A stretch of DNA of 64,000 nucleotides from Bradyrhizobiaceae bacterium PARB1 (GCA_002256345.1 NKIY01000009.1:1-64000), one strand, 5' to 3'; shown: positions 33,624 to 42,410, counted from the first letter of the stretch. The notes: generated by a model not told the origin, from the letters alone. Numbers and translations: made by a program.

Positions 33624-35513
33624 TTGCCTTCAAGAACTGTCTGGTCCGTCATTCTCGCGGCCATGATCATGGCGTTTGCAGCGCTGTCGATCACGCCGGC
33701 ATCGGCGCAGGTGACGTCTTCGGGTGGAATGCCGCTTCCCGTCGATCAGGCGTTCAAACTCTCGGCGACACGACAAAACGACGGTAGCGTCCAGATTCGA
33801 TGGACGATCGCGCCGGGATACTACCTGTACCAGGACAAATTCAGCTTCGCTCGCAGCGGCTCGGATCTTCCGGTTCCCGAGCTCCAGGGGAACGGCCAGA
33901 GCAAGGACGACCCGACCTTCGGCCCCTCGACCGTCTTTCACGATCACGTCGCCGCAGTGCTTCCCCTTGATGCCTCGGCATCCGCTCCGCTCGAAGTCCG
34001 CTATCAGGGATGTCAGGACCACGGCATCTGCTATCCGCCGATCGTGCGCCATGTCGATGCGACGACGCTTGCCGTAACCGATCCGGAGGAGCGCGCCCCG
34101 GCGACGCAGGCGAACGAGTGGACGACCCCGGCCGTCACGACTCCTGCGAGCGGGCCGGCGACCGGAAACGAGACCGGCATTTCCATCGCGGCCGACAATG
34201 GCGGCATGATCGGTTCGCTGCTGAAGGACGGCGGCGTCGCAATGGTTCTGGCAAGCTTCATGCTGTTCGGCGTGCTGCTCGCCTTCACCCCATGCGTCTT
34301 CCCGATGTACCCGATCCTTGCCGGAGCGATCGCGCGCCAGGGCGAGTCCGTCACCGCGCTGAGGGGCTTCACCCTGTCGCTTGCCTACGTGCTGGCGATG
34401 GCAAGCGCGTTCGGCCTGCTCGGCGTGGCGGCAGCCTGGTCCGGACAGAATTTGCAGATGGCGCTTCAGTCGCCGCTCGCCATCGGCGCGGTCTCCGTGC
34501 TCTTCGTCGTGCTGGCCTTGTCGATGTTCGGGCTGTTCGAACTGCAACTGCCATCGGCCTGGGTCAATGCCATCGGCCGGCTCGGTCAGGGCAATCGCGG
34601 CTCTTTGGCCTCGGCCGGGCTGCTCGGCTTCACCTCGGCACTGATCGTCGGGCCTTGCGTGACCGCGCCGCTCGCCGGTGCTCTGATCTACATCGCCCAG
34701 ACCGGCGACGTCGCGCTCGGGGCAGCATCCCTCTTCGCGCTTGGCCTGGGCAAGGGCATTCCGCTGATCGCTTTCGGCACACTCGGCCCGAAGGCGCTGC
34801 CCAAAGCGGGAGCGTGGATGACCGTCGTCCGGCAGGCGTTCGGGTTCGTCTTCGTGGCGACCGCCATCTGGATGGTCTCGCGCATCATCCCGGCAGAAGC
34901 GGGCCTTGCGCTCTGGGCCCTATTCGCGATCGGTCTTGCGGTCTGGCTGGGCGCCTTCGATACGATCGGGCCGGATGCTTCGGGGCGGCGGCGGGCGGCA
35001 AAGGCCGCCGGCATCGCGGCTGCACTCTATGGCATCGTGCTGGCCGTCGGGGCTGCCAGCGGTGCCGGAGATCCCTTCCGGCCTCTCGCCAACCTTGCGG
35101 CCGGAACCGGAGGCGCTCCCGGTTCTTCGGAAGCGCTTGCCTTCCGCAGCGCGGGCACGCCCGCCGAGCTTCAGACGGAAATCGCGGGACGGAACGGTAA
35201 ACCGAGCCTGCTCTACGTCACCGCGGACTGGTGCGTTACCTGCGCCGTCATAGACCGCAGCGTCCTGTCCGATCCCGCCGTCCAGTCCACGCTCGCCCGC
35301 TTCAATCTCATCAAGCTCGATGTCAGCGGCAACACGCCGGAACAGCGGCAGATCATGCAGGGCCTTCAGGTGGTCGGTCCGCCGACGATGATCTTCGTCG
35401 ATCCCGAAGGGCGAGAGGCGACCGGAACGCGGCTTGTGGGAGATGTGACCAAAGCGACCTTGCAAGCCTCTGTTGAGCAGATTGGGTCCGACAAGACCGG
35501 GACGGTGCGATGA
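33624..35513 (+). CDS. dsbD: DsbD/ScsB-type thiol-reductant transporter
   Basis: 629 residues carrying electrons from cytoplasmic thioredoxin to periplasmic Dsb proteins. Signal peptide (about 1-28). Alpha domain with C130 and C136 (QGCQDHGICYPP). Membrane beta domain of about 8 helices with paired cysteines C224 (FTPCVFPMYP) and C345 (GPCVTAPLAG). Gamma thioredoxin domain with C537-V-T-C540 (TADWCVTCAV). All six catalytic cysteines are present. TTG start with CGGGAG 6 bp upstream. It overlaps the Lgt/TlpA fusion gene by 4 bp. Confidence 0.93.
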   Translation: MPSRTVWSVILAAMIMAFAALSITPASAQVTSSGGMPLPVDQAFKLSATRQNDGSVQIRWTIAPGYYLYQDKFSFARSGSDLPVPELQGNGQSKDDPTFGPSTVFHDHVAAVLPLDASASAPLEVRYQGCQDHGICYPPIVRHVDATTLAVTDPEERAPATQANEWTTPAVTTPASGPATGNETGISIAADNGGMIGSLLKDGGVAMVLASFMLFGVLLAFTPCVFPMYPILAGAIARQGESVTALRGFTLSLAYVLAMASAFGLLGVAAAWSGQNLQMALQSPLAIGAVSVLFVVLALSMFGLFELQLPSAWVNAIGRLGQGNRGSLASAGLLGFTSALIVGPCVTAPLAGALIYIAQTGDVALGAASLFALGLGKGIPLIAFGTLGPKALPKAGAWMTVVRQAFGFVFVATAIWMVSRIIPAEAGLALWALFAIGLAVWLGAFDTIGPDASGRRRAAKAAGIAAALYGIVLAVGAASGAGDPFRPLANLAAGTGGAPGSSEALAFRSAGTPAELQTEIAGRNGKPSLLYVTADWCVTCAVIDRSVLSDPAVQSTLARFNLIKLDVSGNTPEQRQIMQGLQVVGPPTMIFVDPEGREATGTRLVGDVTKATLQASVEQIGSDKTGTVR

Positions 35514-36313
35514 ACGCCATCGCGATTGGGCCTTTCGTCTTCGCCTCGGAGCAATTCGCGGCCATTCTCGGCATCTTCACCTTCACGATCGCGACGTCGA
35601 TCCTCGCGCGCCGCGTCGACCCTATCATCGGTCAATGGTCGACCTGGGCGCTGATCGGCGGCCTGGTCGCTGCCCGCCTTGGTCATGTCGCGCTGCATTG
35701 GCAAAGCTTCGCGGCCGAGCCCATGCGGATCTTCGCCTTCTGGCAGGGCGGCTTCCAGCCGATTGCCGGCTTTGTCGGCGTGCTGCTCGTCAGCGTGTTC
35801 TTCATCCGCTCGCTCAAGGCCGGGCTTGCTGCCGCAGGGGCCCTCGGCCTCAGCCTCGTGCTGTGGGTCGGCGTGACCCAACTCACCCAGGCCACGCTCG
35901 GTCAGCCCGCCCCGACAATCGCGCTTCAGCAAATGGACGGTCCTCCGCTCGCGGTCAGCGACGTGATCGGCAAACCCGCTGTCGTCAATCTCTGGGCGAG
36001 CTGGTGCCCGCCATGCCGCAGGGAAATGCCGCTGCTGGCGGAAGTCGCCGCAAGCCGTGATGACGTCGCCTTCCTCTTCGTCAATCAGGGCGAAGGCTCG
36101 GAAACGATCCGTGCCTATCTCGCAAAAGAAAACCTCAAGCTCGATCGCGTCCTGCTCGACCAGTCGATGCAGATCCCCCGCCACTACGGAAGCATGGGAC
36201 TTCCCATCACCCTGTTCCTCAGAGCCGACGGGACGCTCGCCTCCATGCATATGGGCGAGATCTCGCGCGAGGCACTCAACGCCGCCATCGACAGGCTTGG
36301 AGGCTCGACATGA
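35510..36313 (+). CDS. Lgt-like membrane segment fused to TlpA-type thioredoxin
   Basis: 267 residues. N-terminal about 125 residues hold four helices resembling part of prolipoprotein diacylglyceryl transferase (GGLVAARLGHVALHWQSFAA, IFAFWQGGFQPIAGFVGVLL), but the protein is too short for a full Lgt and the family's catalytic GG-H pattern reads GGFQPIAG. C-terminal TlpA/ResA thioredoxin domain with C166-P-P-C169 (LWASWCPPCRREMP). It faces the periplasm and probably takes electrons from DsbD, as ScsD-type proteins do. Whether the Lgt-like part still binds lipid is unknown. Confidence 0.82.
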   Translation: MNAIAIGPFVFASEQFAAILGIFTFTIATSILARRVDPIIGQWSTWALIGGLVAARLGHVALHWQSFAAEPMRIFAFWQGGFQPIAGFVGVLLVSVFFIRSLKAGLAAAGALGLSLVLWVGVTQLTQATLGQPAPTIALQQMDGPPLAVSDVIGKPAVVNLWASWCPPCRREMPLLAEVAASRDDVAFLFVNQGEGSETIRAYLAKENLKLDRVLLDQSMQIPRHYGSMGLPITLFLRADGTLASMHMGEISREALNAAIDRLGGST

Positions 36314-36417
36314 TGCCTGCCTGCCCAATCCGATGGCGGGCAGCCCGTTCCCTTAACCCCGAACCTGAACCATCCGCCCTCCCTGACCGGAGCGCGGACA
36401 ACGATGCGTGAATCCAA

Positions 36418-37080
36418 ATGAGTCTATCAAAAAAGAGCGGATTGCTTTCCGCCTTCCTGTTCAGCCTGCTCGCCGCGGGCTGCACCGCCACGGCGACGCC
36501 GACAACCGCCGTCACACAGCCCCTTGACCGCAACCGGCCCGCGACAGCCGCCAGCTATGCCGCGCAGATCAACGAGAAATTTCCGGTCGCGGCGATCGAC
36601 ACATCCCGCGTCGATCCGGAGAACCTTCGACAGATGGTGGACTACCGAACAAGCGAGCCGCCGGGCACGATCGTCGTCGATACCAGCAACCGCTTTGTCT
36701 ATCTCGTTCAGGAGGGCGGTAAGGCGATGCGTTATGGCGTCGGCGTCGGCCGCGAGGGAATGGAATTTACAGGAACTGCCAATATCGCCTGGAAGCAGGA
36801 ATGGCCGAAGTGGACGCCCACACCGGACATGATCAGGCGAGAACCGGAGAAATACGCCCAGTGGTCCGGCGGCATGGAGGGCGGAGCCAACAATCCGCTG
36901 GGCGCCCGTGCGCTCTATCTCTTCAAAAATGGCAAGGACACCCTGTTCCGCATTCACGGCACCAACCAGCCGGAAACGATCGGCCATGCCGTTTCCTCCG
37001 GCTGCATCCGCATGATGAACCAGGATGTCATCGACCTCTATCGCCGGGTGCCGACAGGTTCGAAGGTTGTCGTGATCTAG
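36418..37080 (+). CDS. L,D-transpeptidase 2, lipoprotein (YkuD)
   Basis: A 220-residue exported lipoprotein (lipobox AAGC, C22) with an ErfK/YbiS-like catalytic domain: RIHGTNQPETIGHAVSSGCI, nucleophile C196, HGT histidine 18 residues before it. After lipidation C196 is the only thiol. It follows the Lgt/TlpA gene by 104 bp on the same strand and probably shares box D control, since no box of its own is seen. Confidence 0.9.
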   Translation: MSLSKKSGLLSAFLFSLLAAGCTATATPTTAVTQPLDRNRPATAASYAAQINEKFPVAAIDTSRVDPENLRQMVDYRTSEPPGTIVVDTSNRFVYLVQEGGKAMRYGVGVGREGMEFTGTANIAWKQEWPKWTPTPDMIRREPEKYAQWSGGMEGGANNPLGARALYLFKNGKDTLFRIHGTNQPETIGHAVSSGCIRMMNQDVIDLYRRVPTGSKVVVI

Positions 37081-37164
37081 CCATACCGACAATATGCCTG
37101 CCTAACAAAAACAGGCTTCTGTCTCCTCGAGCCGGAAGCGTTTCAAGCCACTGGGACGACTGCC

Positions 37165-37875
37165 ATGGAGAACGATTGGGATCGTAGATTCGAAGGTGAA
37201 GACTATCTGTTCGGGACTGAGCCGAACGCCTTTCTTGCCTCGCAAGCCTTCCGGCTTGAGCCAGGCATGAAAGCGCTCGCAGTGGCCGATGGAGAGGGCC
37301 GTAACGGCGTCTGGCTCGCCGAGCGCGGCCTCGACGTCGTGTCGATCGACGCTTCGACGGTCGGCCTTGCCAAGGCGCGCGAGCTCGCCCGCCGGCGCGG
37401 CGTCACCCTGGAGACCGTGCTTGCCGATCTCGCCGAATGGGAGTGGGAGCCCGAGGCCTACGATCTCGTCGTCGCGATCTTCGTGCAGTTCGCTCCGCCC
37501 GAGCTGCGCCGGATCATGTTCGAAGGCTTCCACACCTGCCTGAGGCCGGGCGGGCTCCTGATCATGCAGGGCTATCGCGTCGAACAGCTCGGCTATGGCA
37601 CCGGCGGCCCGCCGCACGCCGATCATCTCTATACGCAGGACCTGCTGATCCGATCGTTCGGGCATTGGGAAATCCGCCATCTTCGCGCGCATGACAGCGC
37701 GATCGAGGAAGGCGTGGGGCATTCCGGCATGTCTGCGCTGATCGATCTCGTCGCGGAAAAGGCAAGGCACGATGCCCTTCCGTTGCCGGCGATCGGGGCG
37801 GAGCATGCCGAGCTTCGCGTCGCCGCTCAGGCTTCCGCACGGCCCGGAGCGGATATTGCGGAGGCACACCCCTGA
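37165..37875 (+). CDS. class I SAM-dependent methyltransferase
   Basis: A 236-residue cytoplasmic methyltransferase. Motif I region MKALAVADGEGRNGVWLAER, acidic loop VVSIDAST, motif IV YDLVVAIFVQF, then LRPGGLLIMQGYR. It resembles TehB or thiol/thiopurine-type methyltransferases, which can detoxify chalcogen compounds, but the substrate is not evident. Its C-terminal end overlaps the end of the convergent hydrolase gene by 49 bp. Confidence 0.82.
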   Translation: MENDWDRRFEGEDYLFGTEPNAFLASQAFRLEPGMKALAVADGEGRNGVWLAERGLDVVSIDASTVGLAKARELARRRGVTLETVLADLAEWEWEPEAYDLVVAIFVQFAPPELRRIMFEGFHTCLRPGGLLIMQGYRVEQLGYGTGGPPHADHLYTQDLLIRSFGHWEIRHLRAHDSAIEEGVGHSGMSALIDLVAEKARHDALPLPAIGAEHAELRVAAQASARPGADIAEAHP

Positions 37876-38579
37876 TCATCTCCCAGAAGGGCCGCAGCCA
37901 TCCGATCCAGGATTCCGGCCAGACGATCGGCCGGGCCCGCGCGCAGGCGGCTCATCACGAAGTGATCGACGCCGGGTAGCGAGATCACGGCGGAGCAATC
38001 GGAAGGCATTGCGTCCGCGCAAGCCTCGATCACGCCGGCCGGGATCGTTCGATCCTCTTCGCCCGCAACGATCAGCACCCGCCCGCCGAAACGTCTCAGG
38101 ATGTCAAAGGCATCGCTGTCGCGCCAGCTCTCGTAGCGCCGGATGATGGCCGAAAACGCCGGGCCAAAGGGCACCGTAAACGCCTGGCCGACGTACATCG
38201 CCGGCGCGATCATGACCAGGGCGTTCAGCGAGACGGTTTGCGACAACCTGACAGCGACATAGCCTCCCATGCTCATGGAAACCGCACCGAGCAGATTGCG
38301 CGGCCGGACCGCCTCGATCGCTGCTCGCGCTTCGTCGACCCTCAGCGCCAGCGAACTCTTCTGTACATCGCCGCCGGTCAGTCCATGGCCCCGATGATCC
38401 AATGCCAGCGTACCAATACCGCGCTCGGCGAGATCGACGCGAAGCGGGAATATGTCTGCGGAGGCCGTGTTACCGCCGCCGTGCAGCAGCAACGCCGATC
38501 GATCCCGAGGCCCGAAGTAGCTCGCGTGTAGCACATAGCCACGCATCTCGACTTCATAGCTGACGACTTCGTTCGGCAT
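37827..38579 (-). CDS. alpha/beta hydrolase
   Basis: A 250-residue alpha/beta hydrolase: oxyanion-hole LLHGGGNTAS, nucleophile S103 (AVSMSMGGYV), acid near D176 (GEEDRTI) and H206 (LPGVDHF). The start at 38579 is chosen because the upstream extension is inside the transpeptidase gene; it begins 11 bp after that stop, so the two form a minus-strand operon. No signal peptide. Substrate unknown. Confidence 0.82.
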   Translation of the reverse strand: MPNEVVSYEVEMRGYVLHASYFGPRDRSALLLHGGGNTASADIFPLRVDLAERGIGTLALDHRGHGLTGGDVQKSSLALRVDEARAAIEAVRPRNLLGAVSMSMGGYVAVRLSQTVSLNALVMIAPAMYVGQAFTVPFGPAFSAIIRRYESWRDSDAFDILRRFGGRVLIVAGEEDRTIPAGVIEACADAMPSDCSAVISLPGVDHFVMSRLRAGPADRLAGILDRMAAALLGDDQGCASAISAPGRAEA

Positions 38580-38589
38580 CTGACCCCAG

Positions 38590-39309
38590 CTATCCAACCA
38601 GCAAATGCGACATCGAGGGATCGGGGATGACCACAATAGCGCTGCCGTCGCGGACGTTGTCGGCGAGATGAATGACATCCTGATTGAGCATGCGGATGCA
38701 ACCAGAGGACACCGACTTCCCGATGGTTGAGAATTCAGAAGTCCCATGGATGCGATAGATCGTATCGCGGTTTCCTTCATGAATATAAAGCGCCCGGGAG
38801 CCGAGCGGGTTGTTCAAGCCGGGAGGCATGCCGCCATTGTCGATGCTATACGGCTCGAGTTCAGGCTGGCGCGCGACCATTTCGTTGGGCGGACGCCAAC
38901 GAGGCCATTCGCGCTTGTATGCGATGTGCCCCTGACCGGCCCAGGCGAACCCATCACGTCCGACGCCCACGCCATACCGGGTCGCCCGACCGTTCGATCT
39001 GACATGATACAGATAACGGTTTGGTGTATCGACGACGACCGTCCCTACCTTTTCGCCGGTCGGATAGTCGACTTCGGTTCGCCACCATTTCTGGTCGACC
39101 TTGGAGACATCGACTTCGGGGATCGGAAATTGCTCGTTCGGCAGCGCCGCGTACATGAGCGGGACCACAGGTTCCGGCTCGATCTCAGCGACAGGCGTCA
39201 TCGTCGGAACGGTTTGGCCGGTCGAAACGCAGCCGGCCAAAATAAAGGCGCTGGCACCGAGCATGAACGCGCGTCGGCCCATCGGGCCGATAAACATGGT
39301 GTTCGTCAA
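38590..39309 (-). CDS. L,D-transpeptidase 3, lipoprotein (YkuD)
   Basis: A 239-residue exported lipoprotein (lipobox LAGC, C27) with a YkuD catalytic domain (RIHGTSEFSTIGKSVSSGCI; nucleophile C204) closely related to transpeptidase 2. C204 is the only cysteine besides the lipid anchor. Starts at 39309, 39297 or 39282 are all possible. Box E lies 57 bp upstream and could serve this gene and the divergent thioredoxin-like gene. Confidence 0.9.
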   Translation of the reverse strand: MTNTMFIGPMGRRAFMLGASAFILAGCVSTGQTVPTMTPVAEIEPEPVVPLMYAALPNEQFPIPEVDVSKVDQKWWRTEVDYPTGEKVGTVVVDTPNRYLYHVRSNGRATRYGVGVGRDGFAWAGQGHIAYKREWPRWRPPNEMVARQPELEPYSIDNGGMPPGLNNPLGSRALYIHEGNRDTIYRIHGTSEFSTIGKSVSSGCIRMLNQDVIHLADNVRDGSAIVVIPDPSMSHLLVG

Positions 39310-39365
39310 TTGTCTCTCAACCTTCTGAATTCGTTCAGTTCAGAAGGCCGAAACTCCAGCCCCAC

Positions 39366-39382
39366 CTTAAGCCTGCCTTAAG
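39366..39382. promoter_or_regulatory. CTTAAG box E, divergent between transpeptidase 3 and the thioredoxin-like gene
   Basis: CTTAAG-CCTGC-CTTAAG, exact half-sites. 57 bp from the minus-strand transpeptidase start and 41 bp from the plus-strand thioredoxin-like start, so it is suited to control both. Confidence 0.75.
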
Positions 39383-39422
39383 GCCGGCGCTTCCCGTTGC
39401 CATCGACAACGGAGAACCCTGC

Positions 39423-39950
39423 ATGCCTCATACGAAATGGACATACTTTGCGGTCCGCGACCGCGCTTCTAAACCAGCGAGCCGCCAGAAGGTCTCACGA
39501 CAGCTTGAGGGTGCTGCAACGCGGCGGCAGATCCTCGTCGGCGCGCTCTCGATGGCGGCAGCCGGCGCTCTGTCTGCCGACGCGACCGCCGCACCTTCGC
39601 TCGTCACGAACCTGCGCGAGTATCACGAGACCCTGGCGCGGCTGTCGCCGCACTACCAGGCGGCACTTGTCGACATCGGAGCGGAATGGTGCGCCGTCTG
39701 CAAGACGATCGATCAGAAAATCCTGCCCGATCCCGGTGTCCAGCACGCGATGCAACGGATCGCGCTGATCAAGGTCGACGTCACCCGGATGGATCAGACG
39801 AGCCGCGAGCTCCTCAGATACCTGCGCGCCGACGGGCCGCCGACGCTCTTCGTGGTCCAGACCGAGAGTGGGCGCGAATACAGCGGCACCCGGTCGGTCG
39901 GGTCCGTGACCGCGCGCGATCTCATTCGACGCCTGCGCCCTTTCGCTTAG
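39423..39950 (+). CDS. exported thioredoxin-like protein, DsbD-gamma type
   Basis: 175 residues: a twin-arginine-like signal (ATRRQILVGALSMAAAGALS, cleavage about 57), then a thioredoxin domain with C90-A-V-C93 (IGAEWCAVCKTID) and cis-proline GPPTLFVV. Sequence pattern is closest to the gamma domain of DsbD in this window (ADWCVTCAVIDRSVLSDPAV versus AEWCAVCKTIDQKILPDPGV). It may be a stand-alone electron carrier for the same reducing system. CGGAG ribosome site. Confidence 0.82.
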   Translation: MPHTKWTYFAVRDRASKPASRQKVSRQLEGAATRRQILVGALSMAAAGALSADATAAPSLVTNLREYHETLARLSPHYQAALVDIGAEWCAVCKTIDQKILPDPGVQHAMQRIALIKVDVTRMDQTSRELLRYLRADGPPTLFVVQTESGREYSGTRSVGSVTARDLIRRLRPFA

Positions 39951-40013
39951 GTGCTGAAGCGTCCCCGTTCTCATTGATTGAAATCAAAGCGGGATGGAGG
40001 AAAGTTAGGATAT

Positions 40014-40020
40014 TTACATA
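40014..40020. promoter_or_regulatory. partial TTACATA operator before the trihaem cytochrome gene
   Basis: TTACATA followed by A-TTAAAGA, a degenerate match to the tandem TTACATA-A-TTACATA at 51657-51671. It lies 13 bp upstream of ATG 40034 in a short AT-rich stretch. A weak third member of the putative ArsR regulon. Confidence 0.35.
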
Positions 40021-40033
40021 ATTAAAGAAAGTC

Positions 40034-41386
40034 ATGGAACGTGTCGTGAAACTGTTGCTCAAACTCGCATTTGCCGGCGTATGCGGGCTTGGTCTGTCCT
40101 ACGCCATCGCCATCTCGACACCGTATTGGTTCAAGCCGAAGACCGAAGCGTCCGTCGATAGTACGGATGCGACCCTGATCCGGCAGGGCGAATATCTCGC
40201 CCATGCCGGCGATTGCATCGCCTGCCACACCGCCCCCGGCGGCAAGCCCTTCGCTGGAGGGCTCGGCATGCAGACACCGATGGGCACGATCTATTCCACG
40301 AATATCACCCCGGAAAAGGACACGGGGATCGGCGGCTACAGCTATGGAGATTTCGAGCGGGCCGTGCGCAAGGGTGTCCGACCGGACGGCACGCATCTCT
40401 ACCCGGCCATGCCCTATGTCTCCTATGCCGTCGTCCGCGACGACGACATCAAGGCACTCTACGCCTACTTCATGTCGAGCGTCCCGGCCGTTCGGCAGGA
40501 CAACCAGCCGACGACCATGCCGTGGCCGCTCAGCATGCGCTGGCCGCTCGCTTACTGGCAGCTCGCTTTCGCCCAGCCCCGCCACTTCACCACCACGGTC
40601 ACGGATGCGCAGCTTGAGCGTGGGGCCTATCTGGTCGAGGGGCTCGCCCATTGCGGCGCCTGTCATACGCCGCGCGGCATCGCGTTTCAGGAGACGGCGC
40701 TTGCCGACGGCGCCAACAGCCGCTTCCTGTCGGGCTCGGTTCTTGAGGGTTGGTACGCGAAGAACCTGCGCGGCGAGGACACCGGCCTCTCGACATGGAC
40801 GACCGCCGAAATCGTCGACTTCCTGAAGACCGGACGCAACGACAAGACCGCCGCCTTCGGCTCGATGTCGGATGTCGTCGAGCATTCGACCCAGCATCTG
40901 TCGAACGAAGACCTCACGGCGATCGCGACCTATCTGAAATCCCTGAAAGCTCGCGACGGCCGCAGTCCGACATGGCAGCCGAAAGAGGATATCACCACCG
41001 CGGCGCTCAAGGCCGGCGACTACAGCGCACCGGGCGCCACCTCCTATGTCGAGCACTGCGCGATCTGTCACCGTATGGACGGCAAGGGGGCGCCACGCAT
41101 CTATCCGGCGCTCGCCGGAAATTCGATGGTGTTCGCCGACGATCCGAGCTCGCTCATTCAGGTGACGCTCGCCGGAGGGCGGATGCCGAAGACCCCGCAC
41201 GACACAATGGCCTTCACCATGCCGGGCTTCGCCAGCCTCACCAACCGCGAGGTCGCCGACGTCCTGAACTTTATCCGCAACGGCTGGGGCAATCACGGCA
41301 GCGAGATCAGTGAAGCCGACATCTCGCGTATGCGCCACGAGATTGAGCGCAAACCGAAACACTACGTGCCGGGAGAACAAAAATGA
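40034..41386 (+). CDS. membrane-anchored trihaem cytochrome c
   Basis: 450 residues: N-terminal anchor (about 6-28) and three c-haem sites, C61-IA-C64-H, C207-GA-C210-H and C342-AI-C345-H. It resembles the cytochrome subunit of membrane alcohol/gluconate dehydrogenases, but no dehydrogenase partner is nearby. More likely it passes electrons from the overlapping TsdA-like enzyme to an oxidase. Stop overlaps the tsdA-like start by 4 bp. Confidence 0.85.
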   Translation: MERVVKLLLKLAFAGVCGLGLSYAIAISTPYWFKPKTEASVDSTDATLIRQGEYLAHAGDCIACHTAPGGKPFAGGLGMQTPMGTIYSTNITPEKDTGIGGYSYGDFERAVRKGVRPDGTHLYPAMPYVSYAVVRDDDIKALYAYFMSSVPAVRQDNQPTTMPWPLSMRWPLAYWQLAFAQPRHFTTTVTDAQLERGAYLVEGLAHCGACHTPRGIAFQETALADGANSRFLSGSVLEGWYAKNLRGEDTGLSTWTTAEIVDFLKTGRNDKTAAFGSMSDVVEHSTQHLSNEDLTAIATYLKSLKARDGRSPTWQPKEDITTAALKAGDYSAPGATSYVEHCAICHRMDGKGAPRIYPALAGNSMVFADDPSSLIQVTLAGGRMPKTPHDTMAFTMPGFASLTNREVADVLNFIRNGWGNHGSEISEADISRMRHEIERKPKHYVPGEQK

Positions 41387-42294
41387 ACAAGCGCTCCCTT
41401 ACACTGACCGGAGCTGCCATCGTGGCAGTCGCTGCGACAGCAGGAGCATTCGCGTTCCTGCACGAGCCGACACTTGACGCGCCGGCCGTGGACGCGATCG
41501 CAGTGCTGGATGCCAACGGCAAGCGGATCGGCGACTATCGAATTCCGGCGGACAATACCATTGCGGCGGAACCGAACGCCGATGCCATTCGGCTTGGACA
41601 GCGGCTCCTCAACGAGACCGCGCGCCTGCTGCCTGCGAATGTCGGCAATGGCCTCAACTGCAATTCGTGCCACATGGCGCAGGGAAAGCTGTCCGACGCC
41701 AATCCCTACATCAACACGACCAACAGCTATCCGTCCTTCAATCCGCGCGCCAACCGCGAGGTCGATCTGACCATGCGCATCAACGGCTGCTTCCAGCGCT
41801 CGATGAACGGCAAGCCGCTCGGCACAGACAGCACCGAGATGCATGCGATGCTCGCCTATATGGACTGGCTGCGCCAGGGGGTGGCGAAAGGCGACAAGAC
41901 AGCCGCGCGCAACGCCGGGCCGATCGACGAGAGCCTGGTGCCCGATCCCGAGAGGGGGAGGACGATCTACGCCGCCCAGTGCGCCTCCTGCCATGGGGCA
42001 AACGGCCAGGGCATGAAGGATCAGGCCGGAGATTACATCTTCCCGCCGCTCTGGGGTGATGAATCGTTCAACATTGGCGCAGGCCTTGCCCGGACCTACA
42101 AGGCGGCGCAATTCGTCAAATACGCCATGCCGCCGGCCATGCATCTGGAAGCGCCGCTCGGGGCAGGCGGGGTGCTGTCGGATCAGGATGCCGTCGACGT
42201 CGCGGAATTCTTCACCCACATGCCGCGGCCCGATTTCGCCGGCAAGGTGAACGACTGGAAGGGCGTCAAGAAGCCCAAGGACGCCCGGTACTAA
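41383..42294 (+). CDS. tsdA: TsdA-type thiosulfate dehydrogenase 1 (dihaem)
   Basis: A 303-residue exported dihaem cytochrome: signal/anchor (about 8-26), haem sites C93-NS-C96-H and C200-AS-C203-H, and C135 in MRINGCFQRSM. That cysteine is the unusual axial ligand of the active-site haem in Allochromatium TsdA. The reaction is oxidation of two thiosulfates to tetrathionate (or the reverse). The preceding trihaem cytochrome is the probable electron acceptor. A second TsdA-like protein is at 45843. Confidence 0.85.
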   Translation: MNKRSLTLTGAAIVAVAATAGAFAFLHEPTLDAPAVDAIAVLDANGKRIGDYRIPADNTIAAEPNADAIRLGQRLLNETARLLPANVGNGLNCNSCHMAQGKLSDANPYINTTNSYPSFNPRANREVDLTMRINGCFQRSMNGKPLGTDSTEMHAMLAYMDWLRQGVAKGDKTAARNAGPIDESLVPDPERGRTIYAAQCASCHGANGQGMKDQAGDYIFPPLWGDESFNIGAGLARTYKAAQFVKYAMPPAMHLEAPLGAGGVLSDQDAVDVAEFFTHMPRPDFAGKVNDWKGVKKPKDARY

Positions 42295-42324
42295 ACGTGA
42301 CTTTTTTGTGGCTGGATCGCTTCT

Positions 42325-42341
42325 CTTAAGCTTGCCTTAAG
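42325..42341. promoter_or_regulatory. CTTAAG box F, upstream of the cbb3-type oxidase operon
   Basis: CTTAAG-CTTGC-CTTAAG, exact half-sites, 70 bp before ATG 42411. Places the oxidase, cytochromes, second TsdA and Cu+ ATPase genes (42411-49033) under the same regulator by inference. Confidence 0.75.
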
Positions 42342-42410
42342 GTTGGTTTCCGAGCGCTGAACTCCGTGTGCCTGCCGCAAGAGCCAGGACGCGAGCGGGA
42401 GGGATAGCGC

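Noticed and set aside
36404-36421. five-codon leader frame overlapping transpeptidase 2
   Set aside because: ATG CGT GAA TCC AAA TGA overlaps the next start, but such short frames arise by chance and no ribosome site or attenuator structure accompanies it.
40034-41386. cytochrome subunit of an alcohol dehydrogenase
   Set aside because: Haem spacing is similar, but no PQQ dehydrogenase subunit is adjacent and the overlapping gene is TsdA-like, so an electron-transfer role for thiosulfate oxidation is preferred.
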